From: an uncultured Candidatus Binatia bacterium
GTDB taxonomy: Bacteria; Desulfobacterota; Binatia; UBA9968; JAJDTQ01
Direction: 5' to 3'
DNA: 64,000 bases
Assembly: GCA_958295985.1 (NCBI GenBank)
Contig: OY282432.1
Location: 1-64,000 of the forward strand
A model generated the notes under the pieces. It saw only the letters and a program-made list of their open reading frames with translations. It was not told the DNA's origin and made no database searches. The position numbers were made by a program, and so were the translations under genes. Below are positions 24,600 to 34,076 of this stretch, piece by piece (position 1 is the stretch's first letter; each line of letters opens with the position of its first letter).

Positions 24600-25859
24600 A
24601 TGCCGAACGAGACGCCATACCCCGGGAAGTACGTGCCCCGGCATGCAGAGGCACGGGTGCGCGTTGCGCTGGCGGACACCCGCATTGTCGCCATCGTCGG
24701 ACCGCGTCAATCAGGCAAGACGACGCTCGCTCGCCGTATCGCCCATGACCACGGCCGTCCTTTCATCACGTTGGACGATGACCAGTACAGACGGTTCGCC
24801 GAAGACGATCCCATCGGCTTTACGCGAGGCAACCCGACGGCGGTGATCGACGAGGTCCAGCGCGCACCGGGCCTCATCCTCGCAATCAAGCAAGTGGTGG
24901 ATGAAGACCCCCGGCCCGGCCGCTACCTGATCACCGGCTCGGTGGATCTCTTCAAGGGCTCCATCTCTCCGGATTCGTTGGCAGGCCGCGTCGAGACAGT
25001 CGAACTGCTGCCCTTTTCCCAAGCCGAAATCGCCGGAGCCGGCTTGCCCGGTTTCCTGGACCGAGCCTTTGCGGGAGATTTCCCGAAACTCGTGAAGACC
25101 GGGCCGACGGCCGCCCTGACCGAACGCGTTCTCGCCGGCGGCTTCCCCGAAGCCCTTTCACGGGCCGTTCCCGCGCGGCGCCGGAACTGGCTGCTATCCT
25201 ATGCACGCTCGCTGGCCCAACGTGATGTATCCGACATCGCCGCCATCGGAAAGCTCGATGAAATGACGCGCCTCATCGACCATGCAGCCGAGTCCGCAGG
25301 TCAGTTGCTCAACCTGTCCGGGTTCGGTTCGCGGCTGGGTGTTGACGGCAAGACCGTCGATCGCTGGCTGAACCTGTTCGAGCACATGTTTCTCATCCGT
25401 CGCGTTCGCGCGTGGCATCGCAACGACCTGAAACGGCTGGTCAGGAAGCCGAAGCTTCATTTCCTGGATTCCGGTCTGCTTGCCGCACTCCGGGGAGTGG
25501 ATGCGGCGACCATCGGCAGGGACCGGCAGCAGGTGGGGGCGCTCCTCGAATGTTTTGTCCTTTCCGAGCTTGTGAAAGCCGCCGCCCTGTGCGAAGAAGC
25601 GACGGCCCTCAGCCACTACCGCGACAAGGACCAGGTCGAGGTCGATCTGGTCCTGGAGCGGTCGCCGGGCGAAATCGTCGGTGTGGAGATCAAGGCAGGC
25701 GCGACCGTACGCCCCGGCGACTTCAAGGGACTGGCCCGCCTGAAAGAAGCCGCGGGCCAACGGTTTGCCTGCGGCATCGTTCTCCACGACGGCGAGCGGG
25801 TTCAACAGACCGCCCCCAAATTGTTCGCCATGCCCGTCAGTGCGCTCTGGGAGACCTGA
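24600..25859 (+). CDS. AAA ATPase with DUF4143 C-terminal domain
   Basis: A 419-residue protein. The Walker A motif VGPRQSGKTTLARRI is at residues 33-47, Walker B AVIDEVQ at 81-87 and sensor RYLITGSVDLF follows. The C-terminal DUF4143 part contains KLHFLDSGLLAAL and a PD-(D/E)xK-like core, QVEVDLVLERSPGEIVGVEIKAG. Such AAA_14/DUF4143 proteins are common, often near toxin-antitoxin genes, and their function is unsettled. There is no leader: the ATG follows a TATAAT/direct-repeat promoter by about 20 bases, which would give a very short 5' end. It lies next to a truncated HTH gene and a GmrSD-like gene. Confidence 0.88.
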   Translation: MPNETPYPGKYVPRHAEARVRVALADTRIVAIVGPRQSGKTTLARRIAHDHGRPFITLDDDQYRRFAEDDPIGFTRGNPTAVIDEVQRAPGLILAIKQVVDEDPRPGRYLITGSVDLFKGSISPDSLAGRVETVELLPFSQAEIAGAGLPGFLDRAFAGDFPKLVKTGPTAALTERVLAGGFPEALSRAVPARRRNWLLSYARSLAQRDVSDIAAIGKLDEMTRLIDHAAESAGQLLNLSGFGSRLGVDGKTVDRWLNLFEHMFLIRRVRAWHRNDLKRLVRKPKLHFLDSGLLAALRGVDAATIGRDRQQVGALLECFVLSELVKAAALCEEATALSHYRDKDQVEVDLVLERSPGEIVGVEIKAGATVRPGDFKGLARLKEAAGQRFACGIVLHDGERVQQTAPKLFAMPVSALWET

Positions 25860-25985
25860 CGGCGAAGCGGACTGGCGCGGTGATTCATGCAGCCGGCGAC
25901 GACGGCTGGCTGAAAGAACCACGGGCCGTTAAGGATTTGTCACATGATAATTCGGGGAACCAGGAGTCCCGGCGCGCCATAGCCG

Positions 25986-26129
25986 TCACATCGACAGCAA
26001 GGCGCGTTTGACGGCTTCCGGTTCCTTTTCGATGATACGCAAAAGGTTGGCGGCCGGGCCGCTGACGCGGCGTTCCCCCTGCTCCCACTTACGGTAGCCG
26101 GAAAGACTCATACCCATCAACGGCGCCAT
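25986..26129 (-). pseudogene. 3' remnant of an XRE-type HTH antitoxin-like gene
   Basis: The minus frame ending at 25986 reads (K)QMAPLMGMSLSGYRKWEQG, then RRVSGPAANLLRIIEKEPEAV and a short end. This matches the recognition helix and C-terminal half of XRE/HigA-type repressors. The N-terminal 25-45 residues that complete the helix-turn-helix are not found upstream in any frame. In-frame ATGs at 26129 and 26117 could give a 47- or 43-residue peptide, but neither has a ribosome site. It is read as a gene cut off at about 26130-26150 by insertion of the neighbouring GmrSD-like gene. No toxin partner remains. Confidence 0.65.
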
Positions 26130-26234
26130 CTGCTTACATTGCGCCAAGCAAGAAGATACACAGCATCAAGTGCTTTTGGTAGGGTGATGGAAGGCCAACG
26201 ATGATTACACAGTTCTTTGCAAAGGAGCGGGCAA

Positions 26235-28136
26235 GTGTTCGAGACCAATCCAATACCATTGAAGAAACTGCTTGATGACGTGGAAGCTGCCCGCATCCAG
26301 CTCCCTGACTTCCAACGAGGCTGGGTCTGGGGCGACGATCGCGTTCGAGGTCTACTGGCCAGCATCTCCCGAGGCTTCCCTATCGGCGCCGTCATGACTC
26401 TCCAGTCGGGAGGTGACATCAGATTCAAATGTCGTCCGGTTGAAGGCGTATCCGACAACACTGTCGTTGATCCGGAGGCTTTCCTTCTGGATGGACAGCA
26501 ACGACTCACGTCACTGTACCAAGCCCTGCGTTACGATGGCCCGGTGGCAACATACGATAACCGAGGAGGTCGGATTGAGCGACGGTACTACATCGATATG
26601 GTCAAGGCCCTGGACCCTGACGTTGATCGCGAAGATGCAATCATCAGCGTACCCAAAGACAAGAAGGTGAGAGGAGACTTCGGACGTGAAATCGTTCTCG
26701 ACCTGTCCAGTCCCGAGCAGGAATACGAGAAACATATGATGCCAACCGAACGTCTCATGGATCCCATGGACTGGCTGTTCGCATACAATGACCACTGGCA
26801 AAGGAAATACCCGATTGAGCATCCAGGAGGTGACGTTGCTACCTTTCGAAATGACTTCAAAGATGAAGTTCTGACCAACTATGCCGGCTACTCACTACCG
26901 GTTATCAGGCTCGACAAAGAAGTGCCGAAGGAAGCTGTCTGCACGATCTTTGAGAAGGTCAATACTGGCGGCGTCACCCTGAACACGTTCGAACTGGTGA
27001 CCGCGATATTCGCTGCTGAGGATTTCTCTCTACGCGACGACTGGAACGAAAGGCGGGACCTTCTGCATGCCCAATTCGGCGTCTTGCAAGGCATCGAGGG
27101 TGAACAGTTTCTGCAGGCCGTTGCGCTGCTGACGAGCCAACAGCGCCGGAAGCAGGCTATTGAAAATGGTAGTTCTCGGGACCAGGCACCTGGCATCAGT
27201 TGCAAGAAGCGCGATCTTCTCGAGCTGTCCCTTCGGGACTATCGTGACTGGGCAGACAAGGTACAAACAGGTTTCCTGGAGGCAGCCAAGTTCTTGAACA
27301 GACAATTTGTGTTTACAAAAAACGATGTGCCTTACAACACGCAACTTGTCCCACTGGCTGCGCTTTATGTAGAATTGGGTAAAGAGTTGACGCCTGCAAA
27401 CGCAGTGAAGAGAGTGGAAGACTGGTACTGGTCGGGTATTTTCAGCGAGGCTTATGGTAGTGGAACCGAGACCCAGTTTTCCCTCGATCTGGTACAAGTT
27501 GCCGAGTACGTCCGAAACGGGACCGAACCCAGGCTTGTGACGGAAGCGAGCTTTAACCCCGAGCGGCTGATCTCTCTACGCACCAGGAACAGTGCCGCCT
27601 ATAAGGGTCTTTACGCGCTTCAGATGAAAAACGGCGCGACCGATTGGCGGACCGGTAAGCGCCTGTCTCTTGCCACTTGGCATGCGGAAAATATCGACAT
27701 TCATCATATTTTTCCTGTGGCGTGGTGCTCAGACTCCAAACGGAAGATAGCGGATGGGTTGTACAACTCTGTTATCAACAAGACACCTATAGATGCCAGG
27801 ACGAACCGCATCATCGGCGGTCAAAGCCCCTCGCGTTACCTTGCCAAACTTGATGAGGAAATCGAGAACCTGGATCAAGTACTGCGAACACATTGGTTGC
27901 AACCAGACCTGCTGCGCAAAGACCAGTTCGCCGAGTCATTTGTGGAGCGAGGGCAAGCTATGCTTGAGCTGATCCACAAGGCAATGAGCAAGAGATCGAG
28001 CGATGGTCGCGATGCATTTCGGAAAGCGCTCACATCCGCCGGCTACACAGATACGTTCGATGAAGATATCCATGATTACGACGCGGTAGGGGATGAGGCC
28101 TACACCGATACCGACGGGAGCGAAGGTGAGCAGTAG
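26235..28136 (+). CDS. GmrSD-like DUF262/HNH (type IV restriction-type) protein
   Basis: A 633-residue protein. GTG 26235 is chosen because AAGGAG lies seven bases upstream; a TTG at 26217 is in frame. The N-terminal DUF262 domain shows QLPDFQRGWVWGDDRVRGLLASI and the diagnostic DGQQRLTSL near residue 86. The C-terminal nuclease part carries IDIHHIFPVAW, near residue 487, then N-x-V-I-N-K-T-P-I and N-R-I-I-G-G-Q-SPSRYL, the DUF1524/HNH pattern. In GmrSD the two domains bind nucleotide and cut glucosylated phage DNA; many fused relatives are anti-phage. Codon use and composition look less GC-rich than the flanks, supporting acquisition. Confidence 0.88.
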   Translation: MFETNPIPLKKLLDDVEAARIQLPDFQRGWVWGDDRVRGLLASISRGFPIGAVMTLQSGGDIRFKCRPVEGVSDNTVVDPEAFLLDGQQRLTSLYQALRYDGPVATYDNRGGRIERRYYIDMVKALDPDVDREDAIISVPKDKKVRGDFGREIVLDLSSPEQEYEKHMMPTERLMDPMDWLFAYNDHWQRKYPIEHPGGDVATFRNDFKDEVLTNYAGYSLPVIRLDKEVPKEAVCTIFEKVNTGGVTLNTFELVTAIFAAEDFSLRDDWNERRDLLHAQFGVLQGIEGEQFLQAVALLTSQQRRKQAIENGSSRDQAPGISCKKRDLLELSLRDYRDWADKVQTGFLEAAKFLNRQFVFTKNDVPYNTQLVPLAALYVELGKELTPANAVKRVEDWYWSGIFSEAYGSGTETQFSLDLVQVAEYVRNGTEPRLVTEASFNPERLISLRTRNSAAYKGLYALQMKNGATDWRTGKRLSLATWHAENIDIHHIFPVAWCSDSKRKIADGLYNSVINKTPIDARTNRIIGGQSPSRYLAKLDEEIENLDQVLRTHWLQPDLLRKDQFAESFVERGQAMLELIHKAMSKRSSDGRDAFRKALTSAGYTDTFDEDIHDYDAVGDEAYTDTDGSEGEQ

Positions 28137-28231
28137 CAGGACGGCCCCACATCTTGGACTAGTTGTGGACTCATATTGCTGCCACAGTGAGTTTTCCGAC
28201 GCGCTCCAAATGGATTCCCGAGACACCAAAA

Positions 28232-29506
<1,275 letters not shown>

Positions 29507-29582
29507 TCATCCCTTCCGATAGCGTACTGACTCGTTTGGTAGCCGGGGGTCGGGCCAGGCCCCCGTGTGCACTCCGCCTGCC

Positions 29583-29954
29583 CTACGGCTCGGAGAAATC
29601 AAACGCATGACGGACGTGGCGGACTGCCGGCGGATCCGAACGCAGGGAAATGCCCACGACGTCGAACTGGACGTCCCGGTCATGCAGATGGTGCTTGCTG
29701 AGATAGTGAAGGGCGACGCGCTTCAGCCGGCGCTGCTTGGCGGCGTTGACCGATTCCAGCGGCGTGCCCGATGTGTCCACCCTGCGGGTCTTCACCTCCA
29801 CGAACACCACGACGCGCTTGCTGAGAGCAACCAAATCGATCTCGCCCAGCGGACACCGATAGTTGCGTTCGACGATGGCGTAACCCTGCCGCTCCAGGTA
29901 GCACTCGGCGAGATCCTCTCCCGCTTTACCCAGGGACTTCCGCCCGTCACCCAT
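29583..29954 (-). CDS. yraN: YraN (UPF0102) family endonuclease-fold protein
   Basis: A 123-residue protein from ATG 29954, two bases after the rnhB stop, so translation is probably coupled. The UPF0102 signature is complete: GKAGEDLAECYLERQGYAIVERNYRCPLGEIDLVA (D40) and VFVEVKTRR (E53, K55), a D...ExK nuclease-like core. The family is typically encoded beside rnhB, as here, and its role in DNA metabolism remains unproven. An upstream in-frame start at 30011 would overlap rnhB by 55 bases and is less likely. Confidence 0.92.
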   Translation of the reverse strand: MGDGRKSLGKAGEDLAECYLERQGYAIVERNYRCPLGEIDLVALSKRVVVFVEVKTRRVDTSGTPLESVNAAKQRRLKRVALHYLSKHHLHDRDVQFDVVGISLRSDPPAVRHVRHAFDFSEP

Positions 29955-29956
29955 CC

Positions 29957-30721
29957 CTATTTCTGGCACCAAAGAGCGGGGCCGGCAAGCCGGCCGGCGC
30001 CCGGCGCCCACTGCTTGCAGGACTCCCTCACCGGCCTGAAACTACGGCGGTGGATGGGGCACGGACCGAATCGGTCCAGGGCCGCGGCGTGGCCGCGGCT
30101 GCCGTACCCCTTGTGGCTGGCGAACCCGTACTCCGGATACAGGGCGTCCAGCTCCACCATCATGCGGTCCCGCGCCACCTTGGCTACAATGGACGCCGCG
30201 GCGATGGAGAAGCACAACCGGTCGCCGCCCTTGACGGCCCGCTGCGCCGGCCGCGCGGACCACTGCCCGCCGTTCTCCAACAGGGCGGCGGCGGGAATAC
30301 CGTAGGGGCCGTCGATCATGAGGTAGTCCGGCGTGACCCGCAGCCCCCTGACCGCCCGGGCCATGGCCAGCAGGCTGGCCCGCAGGATATTGAGGTCGTC
30401 GATCTCCCGTGAGTCCGCAACGCCTACCGCCCAGGAAGCCGCCTGCTCCTCGATCCAGTCAACCAGGCGCTCGCGCTTCTTCGGACTCAAGAGCTTCGAG
30501 TCCTTGATGTCGGGATTGAAGGCGCCCGGCTCGAACACCACCGCCGCGGCCACCACCGGACCCGCCAGCGGGCCCCGCCCGGCCTCGTCCACCCCGGCAA
30601 TGCGTCGGAAGCCGCGGGCATGGGCGTCGGTTTCGTAGTCGTTGCCGTCCGGCCCGGCGCACTCGCGGCCGAGCAAATGGCCGGTTCGGGACGGCTCAAG
30701 GGGAGTTCGTTTGCCGGGCAT
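29957..30721 (-). CDS. rnhB: Ribonuclease HII
   Basis: A 254-residue protein that cleaves the RNA strand of RNA-DNA hybrids and removes single ribonucleotides from DNA. The catalytic acidic residues appear in RIAGVDEAGRGPLAGPVVAAAV (D45, E46), YLMIDGPYGIP, and AAASIVAKVARDRMM; the helix KDSKLLSPKKRE is also typical. ATG 30721 is used. It gives an unusually long, non-conserved 35-residue lead without a clear ribosome site, so the true start may be further in. Only 25 bases separate it from the divergent gatC. Confidence 0.93.
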   Translation of the reverse strand: MPGKRTPLEPSRTGHLLGRECAGPDGNDYETDAHARGFRRIAGVDEAGRGPLAGPVVAAAVVFEPGAFNPDIKDSKLLSPKKRERLVDWIEEQAASWAVGVADSREIDDLNILRASLLAMARAVRGLRVTPDYLMIDGPYGIPAAALLENGGQWSARPAQRAVKGGDRLCFSIAAASIVAKVARDRMMVELDALYPEYGFASHKGYGSRGHAAALDRFGPCPIHRRSFRPVRESCKQWAPGAGRLAGPALWCQK

Positions 30722-30746
30722 TCGAGGCGTATGATAAGAAATCGGC

Positions 30747-31034
30747 GTGAAAATCACCAGCGAAGAGGTCCGGCACGTGGCCATCCTCGCCCGTCTGGAC
30801 CTCACCCCGGGCGAACAGGAACGGCTTACCGGCCAACTCGACCGCATCCTCGAATACATGGACAAGCTCAACGAGCTCGACACCAGCGGCGTTGAGCCCA
30901 TGTCCCATGCCGTTGACGTGGTCAACGTCCTGCGTCCGGACCGCGCCGTCAACCAGCCCCGGACCGAAGCCTTGCTGCGCAACGCTCCGGCCCGGGATGA
31001 CGACTTTCTCAGCGTGCCGAAGATCATTGAATGA
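30747..31034 (+). CDS. gatC: Asp/Glu-tRNA amidotransferase subunit C
   Basis: A 95-residue GatC of normal length starting at GTG 30747: [39 protein letters not shown] and the C-terminal [13 protein letters not shown]. It wraps around and stabilises GatA in the GatCAB complex, which converts Glu-tRNA(Gln) and often Asp-tRNA(Asn) to the amidated forms. A TATGAT sequence at 30730-30735 could be its -10 box and would give a leader of only a few bases. Its stop overlaps the gatA start by 4 bases. Confidence 0.97.
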   Translation: MKITSEEVRHVAILARLDLTPGEQERLTGQLDRILEYMDKLNELDTSGVEPMSHAVDVVNVLRPDRAVNQPRTEALLRNAPARDDDFLSVPKIIE

Positions 31035-32488
31035 CGGTGCACGACCTCACCGTTCACGAGCTGCACGACCGGCTGCGCGGCCGCGAGCTGAGCGCAGTCG
31101 AGCTGGCAGAAGCGCTGTTCGACCGCATCGAGGCCACGGACGGAACCCTCGGGGCCTACCTCGCGGTGTGCCGCGACCAGGGCATGGAAGACGCGCGCCG
31201 GGCGGACGCGCGGCTCGCCGCCGGGGACGTGTCCTCGAAGCTCCTGGGCATCCCCGTGGCGCTCAAGGACGTGTTCCTCACCGAGGGCGTGCCCACCACC
31301 TGCGCATCGAAGATCCTGGGAGGTTTCACGCCGCCCTACGACGGCACCGCGGTCAGGCGCCTCAAGGAAGCGGGGGCGGTGCTGCTGGGCAAGACCAACA
31401 TGGACGAGTTCGCCATGGGCTCCTCCACCGAGAACTCCAGCTTCTCCATCACCCGCAACCCCTGGGACCTCGACCATGTGCCGGGCGGCTCCTCGGGAGG
31501 TTCCGCGGCCGCAGTGGCCGCCGGCCAGTGCATCGCCGCGCTGGGCACCGACACCGGCGGTTCGATCCGACAGCCGGCGTCGTTCTGCGGCGTGGTGGGG
31601 CTCAAGCCCACCTATGGACGGGTAAGCCGGTACGGCGTCGTCGCCTATGCCTCCTCCCTCGACCAAGTGGGGCCCATGACCCGTGACGTCACCGACTGCG
31701 CGCTGGTGCTCCAGGCCATCGCCGGCCACGACCCTGCGGACTCCACCTCGGTGGACGTGCCGGCGCCCGACTACGCCGCGGCGCTGACGGGCGGCGTCAA
31801 GGGGTTGCGCATCGGCGTCCCCAGAGAATACTTCGCGGCCGGGCTCCAGCCCGAGGTGGAGCAGGCGGTGCGGGAGGGTATCGGCGAGATGGAGAAGGCC
31901 GGCGCCGTGGTGACGGAGGTATCGTTGCCGCGGAACGACTACGCCGTGGCCGCCTACTACGTCATCGCCGCGGCCGAGGCCAGCTCGAACCTGGCCCGCT
32001 ACGACGGCATGCGCTACGGACCCCGGGCCCAGGCCGAAGACCTGACCTCCACCTACATGAAGAGCCGCGCCCAGGGCTTCGGGCACGAGGTGAAACGGCG
32101 AATCATGCTCGGCACCTACGTGCTCTCCGCGGGGTACTACGACGCCTACTACCTCAAGGCGCAAAAGGTACGAACGCTGCTCAAGCAGGATATGGAGTCG
32201 GTCCTGAGCGGGTGTGACGCCATCGTCACCCCCACCTGCCCCACCACCGCCTTCAAGCTCGACGAGTTGACCCACGACCCGCTGCAGATGTACCTCTCGG
32301 ACATCCTCACCATCTCCGTGAACCTCGCCGGACTGCCCGCGCTGTCATTGCCCTGCGGCTTCGACCACGCCGGACTGCCCATCGGCATGCAGGTCATCGG
32401 CCGGCCCTTCGACGAAGCCACGATCCTGCGCCTGGGTTATGCGTTCGAACAGGCCACGGACTGGCACAGGCGGAGACCGGGGACGTAG
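31031..32488 (+). CDS. gatA: Asp/Glu-tRNA amidotransferase subunit A
   Basis: A complete 485-residue amidase-signature protein. The Ser-cisSer-Lys triad is visible: the lysine in [12 protein letters not shown], the cis-serine in [15 protein letters not shown] and the nucleophile in [16 protein letters not shown]. It releases ammonia from glutamine for GatB. Its last 398 bases plus 10 bases past the stop occur again, almost identical, at 33315-33722, so this gene sits at the left side of a duplicated block. It is followed by a toxin-like/immunity-like cassette on the other strand, where gatB would normally follow. Confidence 0.97.
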   Translation: MTVHDLTVHELHDRLRGRELSAVELAEALFDRIEATDGTLGAYLAVCRDQGMEDARRADARLAAGDVSSKLLGIPVALKDVFLTEGVPTTCASKILGGFTPPYDGTAVRRLKEAGAVLLGKTNMDEFAMGSSTENSSFSITRNPWDLDHVPGGSSGGSAAAVAAGQCIAALGTDTGGSIRQPASFCGVVGLKPTYGRVSRYGVVAYASSLDQVGPMTRDVTDCALVLQAIAGHDPADSTSVDVPAPDYAAALTGGVKGLRIGVPREYFAAGLQPEVEQAVREGIGEMEKAGAVVTEVSLPRNDYAVAAYYVIAAAEASSNLARYDGMRYGPRAQAEDLTSTYMKSRAQGFGHEVKRRIMLGTYVLSAGYYDAYYLKAQKVRTLLKQDMESVLSGCDAIVTPTCPTTAFKLDELTHDPLQMYLSDILTISVNLAGLPALSLPCGFDHAGLPIGMQVIGRPFDEATILRLGYAFEQATDWHRRRPGT

Positions 32489-32498
32489 TCATCTTCAG
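32091..32498 (+). repeat. 408-bp direct repeat, copy 1 (3' end of intact gatA)
   Basis: This copy covers the last 398 bases of gatA and 10 bases past its stop. Base-by-base comparison with 33315-33722 (offset 1224) shows three differences, at 32441, 32469 and 32470, about 99% identity. Flanking bases diverge immediately on both sides. Confidence 0.95.
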
Positions 32499-32551
32499 AT
32501 GAAGGCCGCACGCGCGCGAGTGGCATGACACGATGGTTTCGCTTCGCGTCC

Positions 32552-32932
32552 TCAAGCTGCCGACCTTCTGACTTTCGCAATCTGTCGCGTCGCCAAGGCA
32601 ACCGCCGCCAACCTGCGAACCTCTTTCCAGCAGTCGGAAGCCTGGAGAGACTCCGTCGTCCAGTTCACTGCATTCACTTCGCCACTCATCCGGTCAAGTT
32701 GCCGGTCCAAGGATTTCAGTGCCGAGAGCTCGTCCGGCGTCAGTTGGTTCTGTGACTGTGCTTCGCTGACGACTCGGAAACTGTCATCGTAATCCAACGC
32801 CAATTCATCAACTGCACGTTTGTCTCCGGCCGCCTCCAGGATAGCTAGCTGTTCGCTGGCAGGAAGTGCGAGATTCAGCACCGCGTCCCACAGGGTTGAC
32901 AGCCGTTTCTGTAATGCGTCTGTCTTTGCCAT
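32552..32932 (-). CDS. Small acidic protein, probable immunity partner of the adjacent toxin-like gene
   Basis: A 126-residue protein from ATG 32932 (MAKTDALQKRLSTLWDAVLN), preceded by GAAAGG at a long spacing. It is mostly helical by appearance, leucine- and alanine-rich, acidic in the middle (ELALDYDDSFRVVSE) and basic at the C-terminus. No family is recognised. It starts 14 bases after the stop of the toxin-like gene, on the same strand, in the position expected of an immunity gene. The role rests on that context alone. Confidence 0.55.
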   Translation of the reverse strand: MAKTDALQKRLSTLWDAVLNLALPASEQLAILEAAGDKRAVDELALDYDDSFRVVSEAQSQNQLTPDELSALKSLDRQLDRMSGEVNAVNWTTESLQASDCWKEVRRLAAVALATRQIAKVRRSAA

Positions 32933-32946
32933 CGCGTACGCCCTTT

Positions 32947-33270
32947 CTACGATTCTGATCCCGCTGGAATGATTCTTGATTTGTTCGAGTATCCATTCAC
33001 ACGCCAGTATGCCTCCGATCCATGATGGCCTCCGCCAGGATGCCACCGGATCATGCGCCCGGTCGTGTGCTTTCCGTTCTCGTCATATTCACGCAATACC
33101 CAGCCCTCACCTTGCTTTGAACCGCGCCCCAGTCGTTCGACCTTCCAGTTTCCGGGTGGGTTTTGGAGATGTTCCTGAACCTCGTTGAGGGACCTTCTCC
33201 CGAGCAGGTTTGGATTGTTCATGATGTCTTCGACTGAAACACTCTCCATTTCTGCCCTTTTCTGCCACAT
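32947..33270 (-). CDS. Orphan polymorphic-toxin C-terminal domain-like protein
   Basis: A 107-residue protein; ATG 33270 or 33249 (AAAGG upstream of the latter) are the possible starts. After a short helical lead (SVEDIMNNPNLLGRRS) comes a compact domain with GNWKVERLGRGSKQGEGW, REYDENG and RWHPGGGHHGSEAYWRV. From memory, this GW-LREY / WHPGGGHHG / YW pattern resembles C-terminal toxin tips of secreted polymorphic toxins; no delivery domain is attached here. Stop codons precede the ATG in frame, so it is not a fragment of a longer open frame. It lies between the two gatA repeats and is visibly less GC-rich than gatA. Confidence 0.55.
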   Translation of the reverse strand: MWQKRAEMESVSVEDIMNNPNLLGRRSLNEVQEHLQNPPGNWKVERLGRGSKQGEGWVLREYDENGKHTTGRMIRWHPGGGHHGSEAYWRVNGYSNKSRIIPAGSES

Positions 33271-33314
33271 CTATCATCCACTTGTTAGAGCAAAGTAGAG
33301 CAAAGCGAGGGTCA

Positions 33315-33712
33315 TGAAACGGCGAATCATGCTCGGCACCTACGTGCTCTCCGCGGGGTACTACGACGCCTACTACCTCAAGGCGCAAAAGGTACGAACG
33401 CTGCTCAAGCAGGATATGGAGTCGGTCCTGAGCGGGTGTGACGCCATCGTCACCCCCACCTGCCCCACCACCGCCTTCAAGCTCGACGAGTTGACCCACG
33501 ACCCGCTGCAGATGTACCTCTCGGACATCCTCACCATCTCCGTGAACCTCGCCGGACTGCCCGCGCTGTCATTGCCCTGCGGCTTCGACCACGCCGGACT
33601 GCCCATCGGCATGCAGGTCATCGGCCGGCCCTTCGACGAAGCCACGATCCTGCGCCTGGGTTATACGTTCGAACAGGCCACGGACTGGCACACCCGGAGA
33701 CCGGGGACGTAG
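33315..33712 (+). pseudogene. Detached duplicate of the gatA 3' end
   Basis: The frame repeats the last 132 residues of GatA with two substitutions near the end ([14 protein letters not shown] becomes [14 protein letters not shown]). It contains neither the amidase triad lysine nor the serines, so it cannot be active. An ATG formed at the junction (33314) could start a peptide. It is the right-hand copy of the 408-bp repeat. Confidence 0.9.
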
Positions 33713-33722
33713 TCATCTTCAG
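33315..33722 (+). repeat. 408-bp direct repeat, copy 2
   Basis: Near-identical to 32091-32498. Its left neighbour is the end of the inserted toxin-like/immunity-like segment (816 bases between copies) and its right neighbour is the ribbon-helix-helix gene. The three mismatches cluster in the last 60 bases. Confidence 0.95.
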
Positions 33723-33735
33723 CAGATCATCCTGC

Positions 33736-33966
33736 CTAATCGGCTTGGAGGATCTCACGAAACTGTTGGGGCGAGATCCGCATCGGATGTTCGCAAAACT
33801 GCCTGTAGGCCGCTTCGCGCCGGTCCGGCGCCGGCATCTTTGCCGTCAGGTAATGGTCCAGGGCATCCTGAATCAAGTCGCTCAATGGCCGACCCTCATC
33901 GGCGGCCTGCCGCTTGGCGCGGCGCAGGACTTTGGCTTCCACGGTCGTTGTGATCTTCTGTTTCAT
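33736..33966 (-). CDS. Ribbon-helix-helix antitoxin-like DNA-binding protein, orphan
   Basis: A 76-residue protein from ATG 33966 with GGAG upstream. The N-terminus KQKITTTVEAKVLRRAKRQAADEGRPLSDLIQDALDHYL has the strand-helix-helix shape of RHH/CopG-type antitoxins, with the basic strand first. The C-terminal PMRISPQQFREIL would be the toxin-binding tail. A PIN-domain or RelE-type toxin gene normally follows such antitoxins; none is present, since the gatA duplicate lies immediately downstream. The toxin gene may have been lost when the duplicated block formed. Confidence 0.75.
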   Translation of the reverse strand: MKQKITTTVEAKVLRRAKRQAADEGRPLSDLIQDALDHYLTAKMPAPDRREAAYRQFCEHPMRISPQQFREILQAD

Positions 33967-34076
33967 GTACAGTTTCTCTCCTTTTCGATCCTTCGGACGA
34001 GTCGAGAAATCTGTTCCACACAGTCTCACAGGAGACTTCCTCGGTTGGAGACCTTGGCGCCGGGTTCGCGCGCGCC

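Noticed and set aside
25885..26088. A 67-codon minus-strand frame overlapping the HTH stub
   Set aside because: It is out of frame with the recognisable HTH sequence and has no family features or ribosome site.
29957..32275. A 772-codon minus-strand frame that would fuse RNase HII to a long N-terminal extension
   Set aside because: The extension is the antisense of gatC and gatA. A normal-size rnhB from about 30721 explains the conserved part.
33315..33712. Second gatA paralogue
   Set aside because: Only the C-terminal 132 residues are present and the amidase triad is missing; the DNA is a near-exact copy of the end of gatA, so it is a duplication fragment, not a paralogue.
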